Positions 23,801-35,800 of a stretch of 54,298 nucleotides of DNA are shown here, piece after piece; the first letter of the stretch is position 1; the number at the start of each line of letters is the position of its first letter. Location of the stretch: NCBI GenBank assembly GCA_905178155.1, contig CAJINV010000003.1, forward strand, positions 6,574,156-6,628,453. The letters are read 5' to 3'. The translations under genes were made by a program, and so were the position numbers. The notes below the pieces were generated by a model that had not been told where the DNA came from, made no database searches, and saw only the letters and a list, made by a program, of their open reading frames with translations. Source of the stretch: Amoebophrya sp. A120 (Eukaryota > Sar > Dinophyceae > Syndiniales > Amoebophryaceae).

Positions 23801-26800
23801 ATCGTGGGGATGGAAAACTGGGATGTGCGACAGGTGGCTATAATGATCCATATGTTCAGGTACAATCCTGTCCTCCTGTTGGATCAGGAAATAAGAAACT
23901 GGAACACGGAAAAATTACAATCCGTTGCGCAAATGTTTTACGCCAGTCAGAAAGCAGATCCAGACCTGACCGGGTGGGATGTCTCGAACGTGATGTCGAT
24001 GAGCCAGATGTTTCATGGTGCAAAGGGCTGGACGGGCCGCGGAGCCCGAAATTGGGACGTTCGGAAGGTAGGCAAGTTTCAGCATTTTCTTCAAGGCGCG
24101 GAGGCCGCGAATCCCGACGTCGAGTTGTGGAACCTAGCGTCGTGCACAGACTTGCGCGTGATGTTCGCGGGCGCCGTGAAGGCCAACCCCGACGTCTCCA
24201 AATGGAACACGTATAAGGTCAACAAGATGGAAGGGGTCTTCTCAGGAGCCACCGCCGCAACGCCCGATGTGCGGAACTGGGATGTCAGCCAGGTGACCAC
24301 TATGATCAACATGTTCCACGGAGCTACACTCGCCCGCCCGTGTCTGACAAGTTGGCGGCCGACGAAGCTGCAAAACATGAACAACTTTCTGAAGGACGCG
24401 TCTTGTGCCACGCCCAATCTGCTGGACTGGGATGTGTCTACCGTGACCACCTCGACCGACTGGGCCACCGGTGCGGGAGTGCTCAGCGCTTGCGCCGACA
24501 CGTCCTTCTTCGATAGTGCGGGCGTCGACACGAGTTGCCCAGCGGACGACCCGATTCGTCTGGACGTTACCGTGGCCGCGGGTGCTCAGCTTGAGATTCC
24601 GCTGACTTCTGCCTCAGCGCACGCCTTCACCGTGTGGTGGGGCGACGGAGCCAGCGTCGCCGCCATTCAGGACACGCAGTATAAAACCGGGTCCAGTACG
24701 CAGACGGGTGGGAACGCTCACATGTTTGCCGCGTCGGGGACCTACACGGTCGTCCTGCGCGGTCAAGTTACGGGCTGGACCTCCGCCGCCACATCGGAGG
24801 CGGCTCGCTTGCTGTGGAAGGAAAGTGTAGTGGCTGTCCATGGAATAGGACAGAACGGCCATCTACTGTTCGACCGCTTGTTCGATGGGGCCAGCAAGCT
24901 TACCGCGTTGCCGTCGGCCAGCGTGTTCAACGCTCACATTGCGAAGGTAACCTCGATGGGTGCCATGTTCAAGGGGTGCGCGCTCTTGTCGTCCACCGTG
25001 GTCAACACACTGCTCAGCGGACTGGACCGAACGGACCTGCTCGAAGGTACGGAGCAGATGTTTTGCGACTGCTCGGCTATCACCAGTTTGTCATTCCCCG
25101 CCAATTTCTACACGGGAAAAGTGACCTCGACCAGCTTCATGTTCGAGGGATGCAGGAAACTGGAGACCTTAACTGGTCTTGGTTTGTGGGACGTGCGCGA
25201 AATCAGGTTAATGAGCGGAATGTTCAAAAATGCGTTGGCGCTGACATTGACCAACGAAATCCAGGGCTGGAACACGCAAAAAGTCACCGATTTGTTCCTG
25301 ATGTTTATGGATGCCCAGAAGGCGAATCCAGACCTGACCAACTGGGACGTCAGCCAAGTTGTCAGTATGAATTCCATGTTTCAAAATGCGAGAGCTTGGA
25401 CGGGTGTGGGCCTGGGCACCTGGAACGTGGGGAAGGTGACGGACTTTCACGCTTTTGCGCAAGACGCGGCCAGCCTCGTGAGTCCAAGCATTCAGGACTG
25501 GGATCTGAGCGCGGCCACTTCCCTCAGGAAAATGTTCGCTGGCGCCCAGAAAGCGCGCCCAGACGTAACGAAGTGGAATGTGGGCAAGGTGGAGGGACTG
25601 ACGGAAATGTTTAGAGGCGCTCTGCAGGCGAGGCCGGATGTGACCGCGTGGAATGTGCAGGCCGTGACGAACATGGACGAGCTGTTCAAGAGCGCCCCCG
25701 TCGCCGTGCCCTGCCTCTCGAAGTGGCGACCCACGAAGCTGACCAGCATGGCCGGGATGCTGCACGGGGCGACGTGCGCCACGCCAAACATTGCGCAGTG
25801 GGACTTGTCGCACGTCACGGAAGCAACCGACTGGCAGACCGACGCGGGCGTCCTGTCTGCATGTGCGGACTTGTCGCACTTTGACGCCACCTCGGGCCAG
25901 GATCTGTCCTGTGCGGACGACGATGCTTTTCGGGTGCAAATCGGGACCACGGCAGGGGCCGAAAGCGTCGACCTGCCGTTGGCCGTGGAGGCAAGTTACG
26001 CTTACACCGTCTACTGGGGCGAGCTTGGCTACGAAGTCAGCAGCGTGGCGGATGCGGTCGTGAACGGACAACCGCAGGCCGGGGCTAGGTACCGCACCCA
26101 CACCTACAGTGCGGTGGACCAGGCGTTCCGCATCACTGTGCGCGGTCGTCTCCCACAGTGGGCTTCGATTCCGGACCCGGATCCGAACTCCGGCGAAGCA
26201 TCTTCTAGCGACGCGCGGCGCCAGCTTCGGGGTGTCGCGGGTAGGAACAGTGATATTATAGATGATCACACGAGGACCACGAAGTGGACGAGCCCGTGGG
26301 GCGGCGTAACAAGCGGCGGGCAATTGGAGAGTGGCGATCTTCGCGAGGGTCGTGCTGAGCCTCGCGCCGCGGTGTTGGCTCCGGTCGTGGTGGAGACCAA
26401 GGAGCAACCGATCACAGATGTGGACCTGGAACAGACTCGTGGGCGAAGTGGTGTGAGCGCGAGCACAAAGAGTGACGAGGATCTGGAAGATCGTTCTCAG
26501 ACCGTGAACGCCCTGGCTCAACATCTCGCACAACAAGACGAGGAGCTGCGGGGAGAGGGCCTTGAAAAAGCGGCAACTATAGGTCCAGATCTTGCTCCGC
26601 GGAGGCTGTCGGTGACAACGACGACGACCGCGCCCGTAGACTTGCTCCGAACCCCTCTGTGTGTGGCCGAATGGGCGGGCGAGAATTTCGGCACGAATCT
26701 GGGTTGGTGTACTAATCAGGAGAGCAATAAGCGGCTGCACGTGAATACGGGTTAGGCATTGCAAATATATGATCTGGGTCTGGAAGCTTGCAAAACTTTT

Positions 26801-29800
26801 CATGCAGGTCTGGCATGACCCAGAAGGTCTGGAAATGGAATGCGATCTCTACCTTCTTCACAATTTTTGCTTGCCTAATCTGCATCAGAAATACCGGTTT
26901 GGCGTGGCCAAACGGGGCGGGTCTTGTTGCTCATGCAATACAGAGTCTCGTACCCTCTCCCAGACCTAGCATGACGACCTCGAGGTGCGTCCTCGGACGA
27001 CGTTGCTACAATCAACGAATCAATCTCCCAGGAGACCTAGCATGACAAACTCCGTCACTTCCAGAGGAGGACCCAGACATAGTTACAATGCATGCGGGTA
27101 ATGGGAACACAGTTATCAGTTGCGACCAGGAGTGCCGTATCAAATGCAAATATGTCTGAGTCTGGAAAAGTGGGGCGCTTGACACGCACATCTTTGTTGC
27201 ACATTTTGTATGACCCAGTATGATGTGTGTGATGTACATGTATGCCATACCATCACAGACTCTTCGTGGGCTTTATCTTGACGCGTATCACGCACGAGAA
27301 ACAAATACTACACAAGTCTGTAAAGAATCAAAAACTAGACTCTCCTTGCTGGGTGTGCAAAAATGCAGATGTTCTTCGATGATTCGGAGGCAGCTGCGTC
27401 GCAAGTTCGGAACCTTTCAGACCGAGACATATTTATTTACACTGCATATGCCGGCGCACAACAGGATGCACCCACTACGTGATGGACAACAGTCAAAGTC
27501 CCATTTCATGCACATTTTACTCGGAAGGCTGTGCCTACGGCGACCGCCCACACGAGACGGTGAACGACGTGGCCAAGAACCTGATCGCGTTTTCTGTTTC
27601 CCGTAATGCAGCTAGCTGCATCGACATGCACGAAGTGCCTCGGCTGGACGACCCAACAACGAAGTGCGCGCACGTGATATTAAAAGGAAAAATCCCCCCT
27701 CCCCATATCAAAACGAAGTTTCTGATGCTGGATTTGTGTACACAAATCCGAGCTGTCTTGCTGGAGAGGACTGCAGGCCCATACCAAGTGTGAGGAGAGA
27801 GGTTTTGACCTAGGCGCTTAGCATGAAAAACGTCCGCGCTGTTGGCCCAACAGCATGACAAACCGCCTGCATAGTGCGGCGGAGCCTGTGGAGTTGCCTT
27901 CTTGCAAGACAGACAAGATTTGTTGTCACAAATCAGCAACACAAATGTCCGAAAACGTACCTTGTTAATATGGGGAGGGGGGATTTTTCCTTAAGATACG
28001 TGATTGAGGGCTGCTCGGCGGCGGCTTCGGGCACGAACGGGCGGGACACGATGACGCTGTACTCCTACCAGGACCGCATTTATGGCCTGGAAGAGTGTCG
28101 TTACCTGTGTGCGATGACGGAGAAGTGTGTGCAGTTTCATGTGAACCGGGACAGCAGTTCTGGCCCGGGGTGCACGTTGCTCAAAGGCAAAAGCTGCACG
28201 AACCAGCCGGACGCGAACTGGCGGGGATACGACCTCGACGCTTGTCCGATAAAAGGGAGCGTCTGTCCCGCCGTGGGGCAAGGCAAGTACGAGGACCACG
28301 GTTCGTGGACGACCACCAGTATCACCCGTGTGACCCAGGCCAGCAGCACGTGGGACACTTTTGTGACAGACTACGACCACTTTTGTCGCGGTCGGGGGTA
28401 CCACCGCGTGTGTGGCACGATTTTCAAGGACGCCGGGGGCGGGGGCATCGGCTCGTTTGGGCAAACAGGCGGGCTGTGGCAGCCTGCGTCCATGTCTTAC
28501 CTGAAATTCGACTTGGCTTTGAACGATCACAAGTGTAAGAAGCACGTGCCTCGGGTCGACGGAACCAGCTGCCCGGTGGCCTTCACTAGTCAGTGCGGAG
28601 GCAACTCCGACGGGTCCCGCAACTTGTACAGCGCCGACAACACAGCAATCTACAACGGGCAGAAGTATTCCGTAGCAGACTGCCGGTACCTGTGCGCCGA
28701 GACGCCGCAGTGCAGCAGCTTCATCCTTCAGGTGTCGGTGGAAGTGTGTACGCTGTACAAGGCGGGCTGCACTGCGGACGCGACCGACTCGGATTACCAG
28801 GCGTACCACCTGGCCTCGTGCAATCTGAAGGACGAGGGCATTGTTGGTAGTTTCGTGCCCGTCCGTTCGCTGTCGGACACCTACCACTCGCGGGCAGCGG
28901 TTCCCGGGAATGTTCTGTGGCGTCCGGAATACGATTTCACCCCTTCCTCCGACCACCACGAGGAGGTTTTCGTAGGGCAAGGAGGTTACTGTTCGCAGTT
29001 CAAGTATTGGCACGAGCTCGAGTTTCGCGACGGTGCGGCCCACTTCGTCACAGGGGTTATGCTTTTCAACCCGGCTGGCGGATTTCTAGCAACCGTGAAC
29101 CAAATCGAACACAGTTTGGACGTATCGAGTGCAAATATGGTGCTTCGGTCTGGAAGATTGCAGAAGTTTGTCATGCAGATTTTCCATGCCCTACAGGTAC
29201 AGAGTCTGAGATGCACCTGTATGCTAGCAGAAGGCTAGCGGGCTGTCGACTCCAAGGAACGCGTTGACCCCTGGTGGTCCGCACCGGTGTGATAGGCCCT
29301 TAGTTGAACTACGTGCGCGAAGTGGCTTCGTTCTAGGAGTGGGCCCATCCGTTCGGTCCTTCGTAGTTAGTCCCCCAGCGGGGTTCGCCAATATGTATAG
29401 GCGTTGGGTTACCCGGTCGGCAAAAAGCACTACAGCCGATCCCACGATGATGATGATGATGATGGTTTAGTGGTTTAGCATTGCAGATCTTGCAAAGTCT
29501 TTGCAGTGCCTATCTTGCGGCAGGAATCCCCTGTCAACATGTCCCAAAGCGGATGTCTTTTTTTTGTGTGACTCACATGATGCGTGGTCACAAGTTTGCA
29601 ATCTTCCAGGCCCAGACATACTTGCACTGAATAGAATGGCAGCAGTTGGACGACGGTGAGTACGGGCACGTTGTCGGCCACGGGGACGTGGGTGACGCTG
29701 AACCAAAATATGAGAAAACTGCGGGTGTCGTCCAGCACTGTCAGCCCGGCGCACAATTGGCAGATTTATTGCGGTATTTGGGTCTACGAGACCACTACGA

Positions 29801-32800
29801 CCACAACCACCACTAACTTGTTACACACGGTGACCACACAGTACGCGGACATAAGTCACTTGCCGGATCCGCTCTGCCCGGTCGCATTCCAGGGCCCGTG
29901 CACCCAGGATTCTTCCCTGAAGATCACTGATTCGTCGCTACCTGGCGGCGGCGGAACCGAGCTGCGCCAGGCACAGGACGGGGCAAGCATTGCGGCGTGC
30001 GACGCGAAGTGCCGGGCATTGGCCGCCTCAGGTGTTTCCGGGTCAGAATGCGCCTCGTTTTGGTGGGACGCAGACGCGTCGAACCCGCACTGCAGCTTCT
30101 TCCGGGCCGGTTGCCAGGAGATGGGGAGTAAGACTGGTGGGACTTATGGGCAGCTTGTGCAGTACTCGTTGCAAAAGAATAGAGATCTGTGCATCAGTAA
30201 GCATGAGGTCCCAGAAGTCGACACTGCCGGCTGCAGTCCCACGTACAACGGTGGGTGCACGCCGCCCGGTGGCTCCGTGGAACAAGAACTGCGCGTGGGC
30301 ACCTATGCTGACCGTTCTTACACGCTTGACGAGTGCCGCTGGTTGTGTGCAATGACGGAGGGATGTGCGTCGTTTTTCGTGCACACGAGCACCGGGGTGT
30401 GCGAGGCGCGAAGGGCCGGGTGCACCGCGGATAGTAGCACAAGCGCGAGCATCCAGGGCTACGACTTGGCGGCCTGCCGGCTGCAGGGCCAAATCTGTCC
30501 CGCCGCCTGGGGCGGTTGGTGCGCGGAGAAGGATGTGTTGCAAATTCCGTCGGGAACCATCACAACGGTCGACCAGGCGGCAACACTGAAGGACACTCGG
30601 GTCGCCGACTTGGATCTTTACTGCCGGGGACGCGGGTATGCTGCGAACTGCACGTCTGTGTCGCGCAACCAGTTCACGGGACATGTGTCCTACTTCAAGG
30701 ACGGCTGCTCTCCGGACTACACCGCTTGGAACCAGGTGCAGTGGAGCCTGGTACTGAACAAAGTTAAATGCCGAAACCCGGGTATCGAAAGGAAAAATCC
30801 CCCCCCCATATCAAAACGGAATTTCTGATGCTGGATTTGTGGGCGTGGGCGAAACTGGTACCGCTAAGAGGAAGTGGAACAGTCAGCGGCCCGAACTCAT
30901 CGGTTTTGTGCACACAAATCAGCGTCGTATTGCAGAGATGAATTGCGGCTAGATCCCCAGGCTAGGTAGGGGCGTATGGGTCTAGTTGTTCAGCATGGCA
31001 AACGGCTCCCCTTTAGGCCCAACAGCGTGGCCTTCGCTTTCATAATGGGGCGGAAGCTTCTGCCCTTGTCTTCTTACAAGGTAAATGTGATTTGTGGCCG
31101 TAAATCAGCAACGCAAACTTTCGGAAACATACCTGTTCAATATGGGGAGGGGGGATTTTGCCTTGTGATCCCGGGGCTCGTTCCGCGCGTGGCCAGCTGC
31201 AACTCTGCTTTCCAGGGCTACTGCGCCAACTGGAAGGACAAGATGATTGGGGCCGGCGTTTACTACAATGACCGGGCGTACACGATCGCGGAGTGCCGCT
31301 ACTTGTGCGCCGAGACGCCCGAGTGCGGCGGGTTTTTTATGAAGATCGGGATCAACGACTGCAGTCTGTTCAAGGAGGGCTGCGACAAGACGATTGAGCT
31401 GCCCCGGGATCACCACCACTACCGGATGGCCGAGTGCGGTCTGAACAGTGTGGACGAACAGATTACGGGGGCCTATGTCTCGTTCGCGGCGTTGAAGGCC
31501 AGTTTGTCGGGCACGAGTGACGCAGCAGTGCACTACGGCGCGAAGGCGTTGACCCAGCGTCGGGAGTACGACTGGTCGACCCACACCTCCAGCAGCGCCG
31601 GAACGTCGTGCCTGGTCGCGACGCAAAACTCCGGCGTGGGATGGTGGGAGGCGGAGTTTCGGGACAACATGTTTCACAACATCACAGGGCTGATGCTTTT
31701 CCAGCACGGAACCTCGGGGGGCTGCAGTGCCGCGAACGCGCCCACGACCTCATCAAGAAGAAAAATCCCCCCTCCCCATGTCAAGACGGAAATCTGTGAT
31801 GCAGATTTGTGGTCACAATTGTCATGCTAGACGAAAAAAGTAGATGCGGACTGTAGTGCTGGGTGGCGTGGGAAAGCCTTGCATCTTCAGCATGACAGGA
31901 GGCAGCTGCAAGTGGGAAAGAGCATGACAATTGGCCTGCAAACGAGGCCGCAGCTGCGGCTCTTGTTGGCCTTCTCGCAATACAAGTCGATTTGTGTAAG
32001 TACTCAGATACAGTAACAGTGTCACAAGTTTCGTTTTCGGTATCGGGAGGGGGGGTCTTATTTCCTTTTGATAGCCCTTATCCTACGAGGGCGTGTCCGA
32101 CGGGGACGGAACGACCCCAACGACGTTCACGCAGGATCTGGGCTCGCTCGCCGAGACCGGGACCTGGGTCGAGGTGGGACGAAAAGCGAGCAAGTTGCGG
32201 CTGAGTGTGGCCGGGAACAACCTATGCCTTTGCGGAGTTTGGGTGTACGAGATCCCCGGGGCTGCAGGCGGCGCCGCCGCCTCTTCCACGACCGCGGACG
32301 CCTCTGCGCAGGCGCGAAACTACAAGGCCTCCATTCAATCGCTGGCGTCGCTGGGCACCAACGCGAGCGGGCTGTTTGAGAACCTGTTCCAGGGCTGCAG
32401 CAACCTGACGACGCTGCCCGACCCCGCGGTCTTCGCGCAGCACTGGGACGCGGTCAGCTCCGCGGCCAACATGTTCTCGGGGGCGAGCAACCTGGACTCG
32501 AGCGCGGTGAATGCAGCACTCGGCGGCTGGACGATGTCTTCTGTCACCAACATGACAGGGATGTTCAAGGGCACGACAAAGATGACGGGCGGCCTGTCCA
32601 TCATGAATAACTGGGACATGAGGAAAGTGGTTTCCTTCCGCGGGATGTTTGCGGCCTCGCGCATTTCCACGTTGGCGAGTATCACCAACTGGGACGTTTC
32701 CGGCGCCACAGATTTTTATCAACTTGAGGAAAAATCTCTCCGCCCCATAGTGAAAAGGTACCACAGGAGGGAAATTTGTGTTACTGAGATTTGTGTACTT

Positions 32801-35800
32801 ACGCAAGAGCATGAGCCAAAGAAAGCACTGGGCAGCAGGCCATCTGCAGGGCGTTTCAGCCTGCAGCAGCAGCGTCTGTCATGCTGGTGAAAAGCTAGAC
32901 TTCTAAAAACTTAGATAGGCCCAGCATACTCCTCCACTCTGTTTCTCCAAGACAGAACTGTGACAACAAACCTGCGTCACAGGTTTTCCCTAGGAATATG
33001 GGGAACAGGGCGGGGGATTTTTCCGCGCGATAATTTTCACTCCATGTTCAAGGACGCCGACACGCTGACGCTCACCGAGGAGATCGAAGACTGGAATCTC
33101 GCGCAGGCGAAGATTCTTACCTCGATGTTTGAGGGCAGCGACCTGGTGAATCCCGTGGTCGCGAAGTGGGACGTGTCCAAGGTGCAGCACTTCGACTTTG
33201 TGTTCAGGGACACGAGTGCGGCCACTCCGGACGTGAGCAGCTGGCAGGTGGGCAGTGGCGAGACGTTCGAGGGCATGTTCGCGGGGGCGAAGAAGTCCAA
33301 CCCTGCGGTGGGGGCCTGGAACGTGGGCAAGGCGACCCGGCTCTCCTCTCTCTTCGCCGACAACGAGGTTGCCACGCCCGACGTTGCCACCTGGGAGACT
33401 GGAAGCGCGGTGTACCTGGATGCGGTGTTCGCGAACGCGACGTTGGCGGATCCGGACGTGCGCCTGTGGGACGTGTCCAAGGCGGTGCTGCTCAACTGGA
33501 CCTTTTCCGGGGCCGTGGTCGCGTATCCTAAGTAAAAACGTCCCCACCCCAGAGTTGTCATACAGATTTGCANNNNNNNNNNNNNNNNNNNNNNNNNNNN
33601 NNNNNNNNNNNNNNNNNNNNNNNNNNNNNNNNNNNNNNNNNNNNNNNNNNNNNNNNNNNNNNNNNNNNNNNNCACAGTCCAGAGTGGTAGGCGATTTCCC
33701 TTTGTGTTTTTGCAATACAAGAAAAATTTGCCACTCGAGACAAATTTCTGATGCAAAACCTCCTAAGCCTGGGGTTTCTTTTTGATGGGACGTGGACGCA
33801 TGAAGCAATGTTTGCCAAAATTTTTGCAGATGCAAAAAAGGAGGCCGGGGTTGTTATGGGGCTAAAGACACTGCGAGTAACAGCGAAGTGCGATGTCTTC
33901 CGAGCTCTTTGCTATTCTGCTTTATCTTCGAATGGATCTCCGCAATATCCTTTTTTCCGAAAAAGCGCCAAAATTGATCTGGAAGAGCTTATAGCAAACA
34001 GGCTGAAAGCGATTCTGAATCTCCCGAAAACAGCCCCAACAACAGTCATGTTTGAATCATCAGGATTATTGAGACCGCACTTGATGTTTTTGATAGAAAA
34101 TCTAATGTTATTCTATCGAGGAAAATCCCAGGGAGTATGGGACGTAGAAGGCGAGACTCTGGATCAGGGACATCAGCAGTACTTAGAAGAAGCAAAGACG
34201 TGCAATCCGATTGCCTTTGACCCAATCAAAAATAAGTGGTCCACTGTAATGCGCACGATCTCAGAGATGAGGCTAGATGACATTCATGATGCGGCCAAGC
34301 GGTTTCCAATGAAAATTTTGAAAAGACCATGGAATGGCGTGCGTTTGTATTGTGACACCATGGATGATGTTGGAAAAAAGTATGGCTATGGCCAGCTGTC
34401 AGCATTAGCTGATGAAAATGAAAAAAACCGCATTAGATTTATGATAGCGAAGGATATTGAAAAAGAAATAAGGCAGAAGCTCAAAAGTACTGCAGAGCTG
34501 ATAATTTGCACAGATGGATCGGCAAACCGGGAAGGTAAAATTGGAGGAGGAGGAGGGGCTGCGTGGTGGTGGAGTCAAGAGGTACAGCTTAGCACGACAA
34601 TCAGATCGGTGCAGCCTATTTGTTGCAGTACGTGTGTAGTAAAGTCGCCGGTAAGAGATCTAAAAGTTGACTCTTTTGATACAGAATGCTTTGCGCTGAC
34701 AACACAGCTGAACAAAACAGCTCAAACGTTGACCACCATGGGAAATTATGATCTGATAGAGGAGGTAACAATATACCTAGACCCGAACTCAGTGCTGGAA
34801 GGACTGCAGTGTTTTGGGGAGAAATCGAATATAGTGTTGCTTTTCATTGTCCAGCAGCTAGAGATGTTGCGCAATGTGGTGATGCAGAGGAAAAGCAGCT
34901 ATCCACTAGAGGCAGGCATGCCGCCAGTGTGTCCAGAGAAAGAAACTAGATTCGTAGCTAGGTGGGTGCCAGGACACGCAGGGTTGTACTTCAACGACGC
35001 GGCGGACTACATTGCAGGGGCTGCGGTGAACAGGTTTAGGAGGGCGCAAGAGTTAGGATTGGGCTCTCTAGTTTATATGAAAGAATTGACGCCGACAATC
35101 CTGCGGAGGTTGATCACTAACAGAGTGAGATTTCTTATAGGGCCGAAACAATTAGGGGCTGTCTCTGCGCCACAGTTGGTGGAACGTATTAGGGGCCTCG
35201 GCCCATTCAGGCCAGGCAAGAAGGTTTTCCCGGCGAGGTTGCTAGAAATGTACTACTACTACATATGGAGCGGAATAGTGCCTACGGACATTTTGGGAGC
35301 AGGGGTGGGGGAGCACGGAAAAAATGCGAGAGGGGAAAAAACATATCAGCAAGAATGCAAGTTTTGTAAGGAAAAAAGTGCCTCTCATGCAACACGCCTG
35401 ATCTTAAATTGCAAGGTATTCAAGGAAGAGAGGCTCGGAGTGTTTCAGTGCGAGGAGGTGGAGGACACACTTCAAAACGAGAAGGACGTGCTGAGCCAGC
35501 CCCGGCATGTCTTTAAGTTTTTGCTCGAGGCGAATAAGAAGAAGCCAGTTCTGAAGGCCTTTGCTAAAGAAGAGATAGAGCGCAATTTAGAAAAAATAGC
35601 ATTGCAAATTACTCCTCCAGAAAAAAAGAAGACGCAACTGCCCAACGTATTCGAAGCCTCAGGATTTGTGTGCAAGATGATTAAAAATGAACTTTTGATG
35701 GACGTGTAAGATTGGAGCTCTTGTTTTTAGCATGACACTCCCGGGGCAAGATGTCTTAAATGAAGTGAACTTTTTTTTTTTAGTATGAATAGGCAAGGCT

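Noticed and set aside
22226-26755. Stand-alone 1,509-residue gene from ATG at 22226 to TAG at 26753
   Set aside because: Its first residues (MHLTK) are encoded in the right end of the family-B introner, and the TAG is the first three bases of the next introner. Both flanking junctions join in frame to neighbouring exons.
25208-26803. 531-codon minus-strand frame
   Set aside because: Antisense to exon 32; low-complexity R/H/V-rich translation typical of the complement of GC-rich coding sequence. The same applies to the minus frames at 44137-45279 and 27991-29043.
29235-29465. tRNA or 5S rRNA gene
   Set aside because: Only a weak B-box-like word; no cloverleaf or 5S core could be folded by eye.
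33037-33835. Long frames running through the 100-N gap
   Set aside because: They are continuous only because N codons are not read as stops; they cross from exon antisense into LINE sequence.
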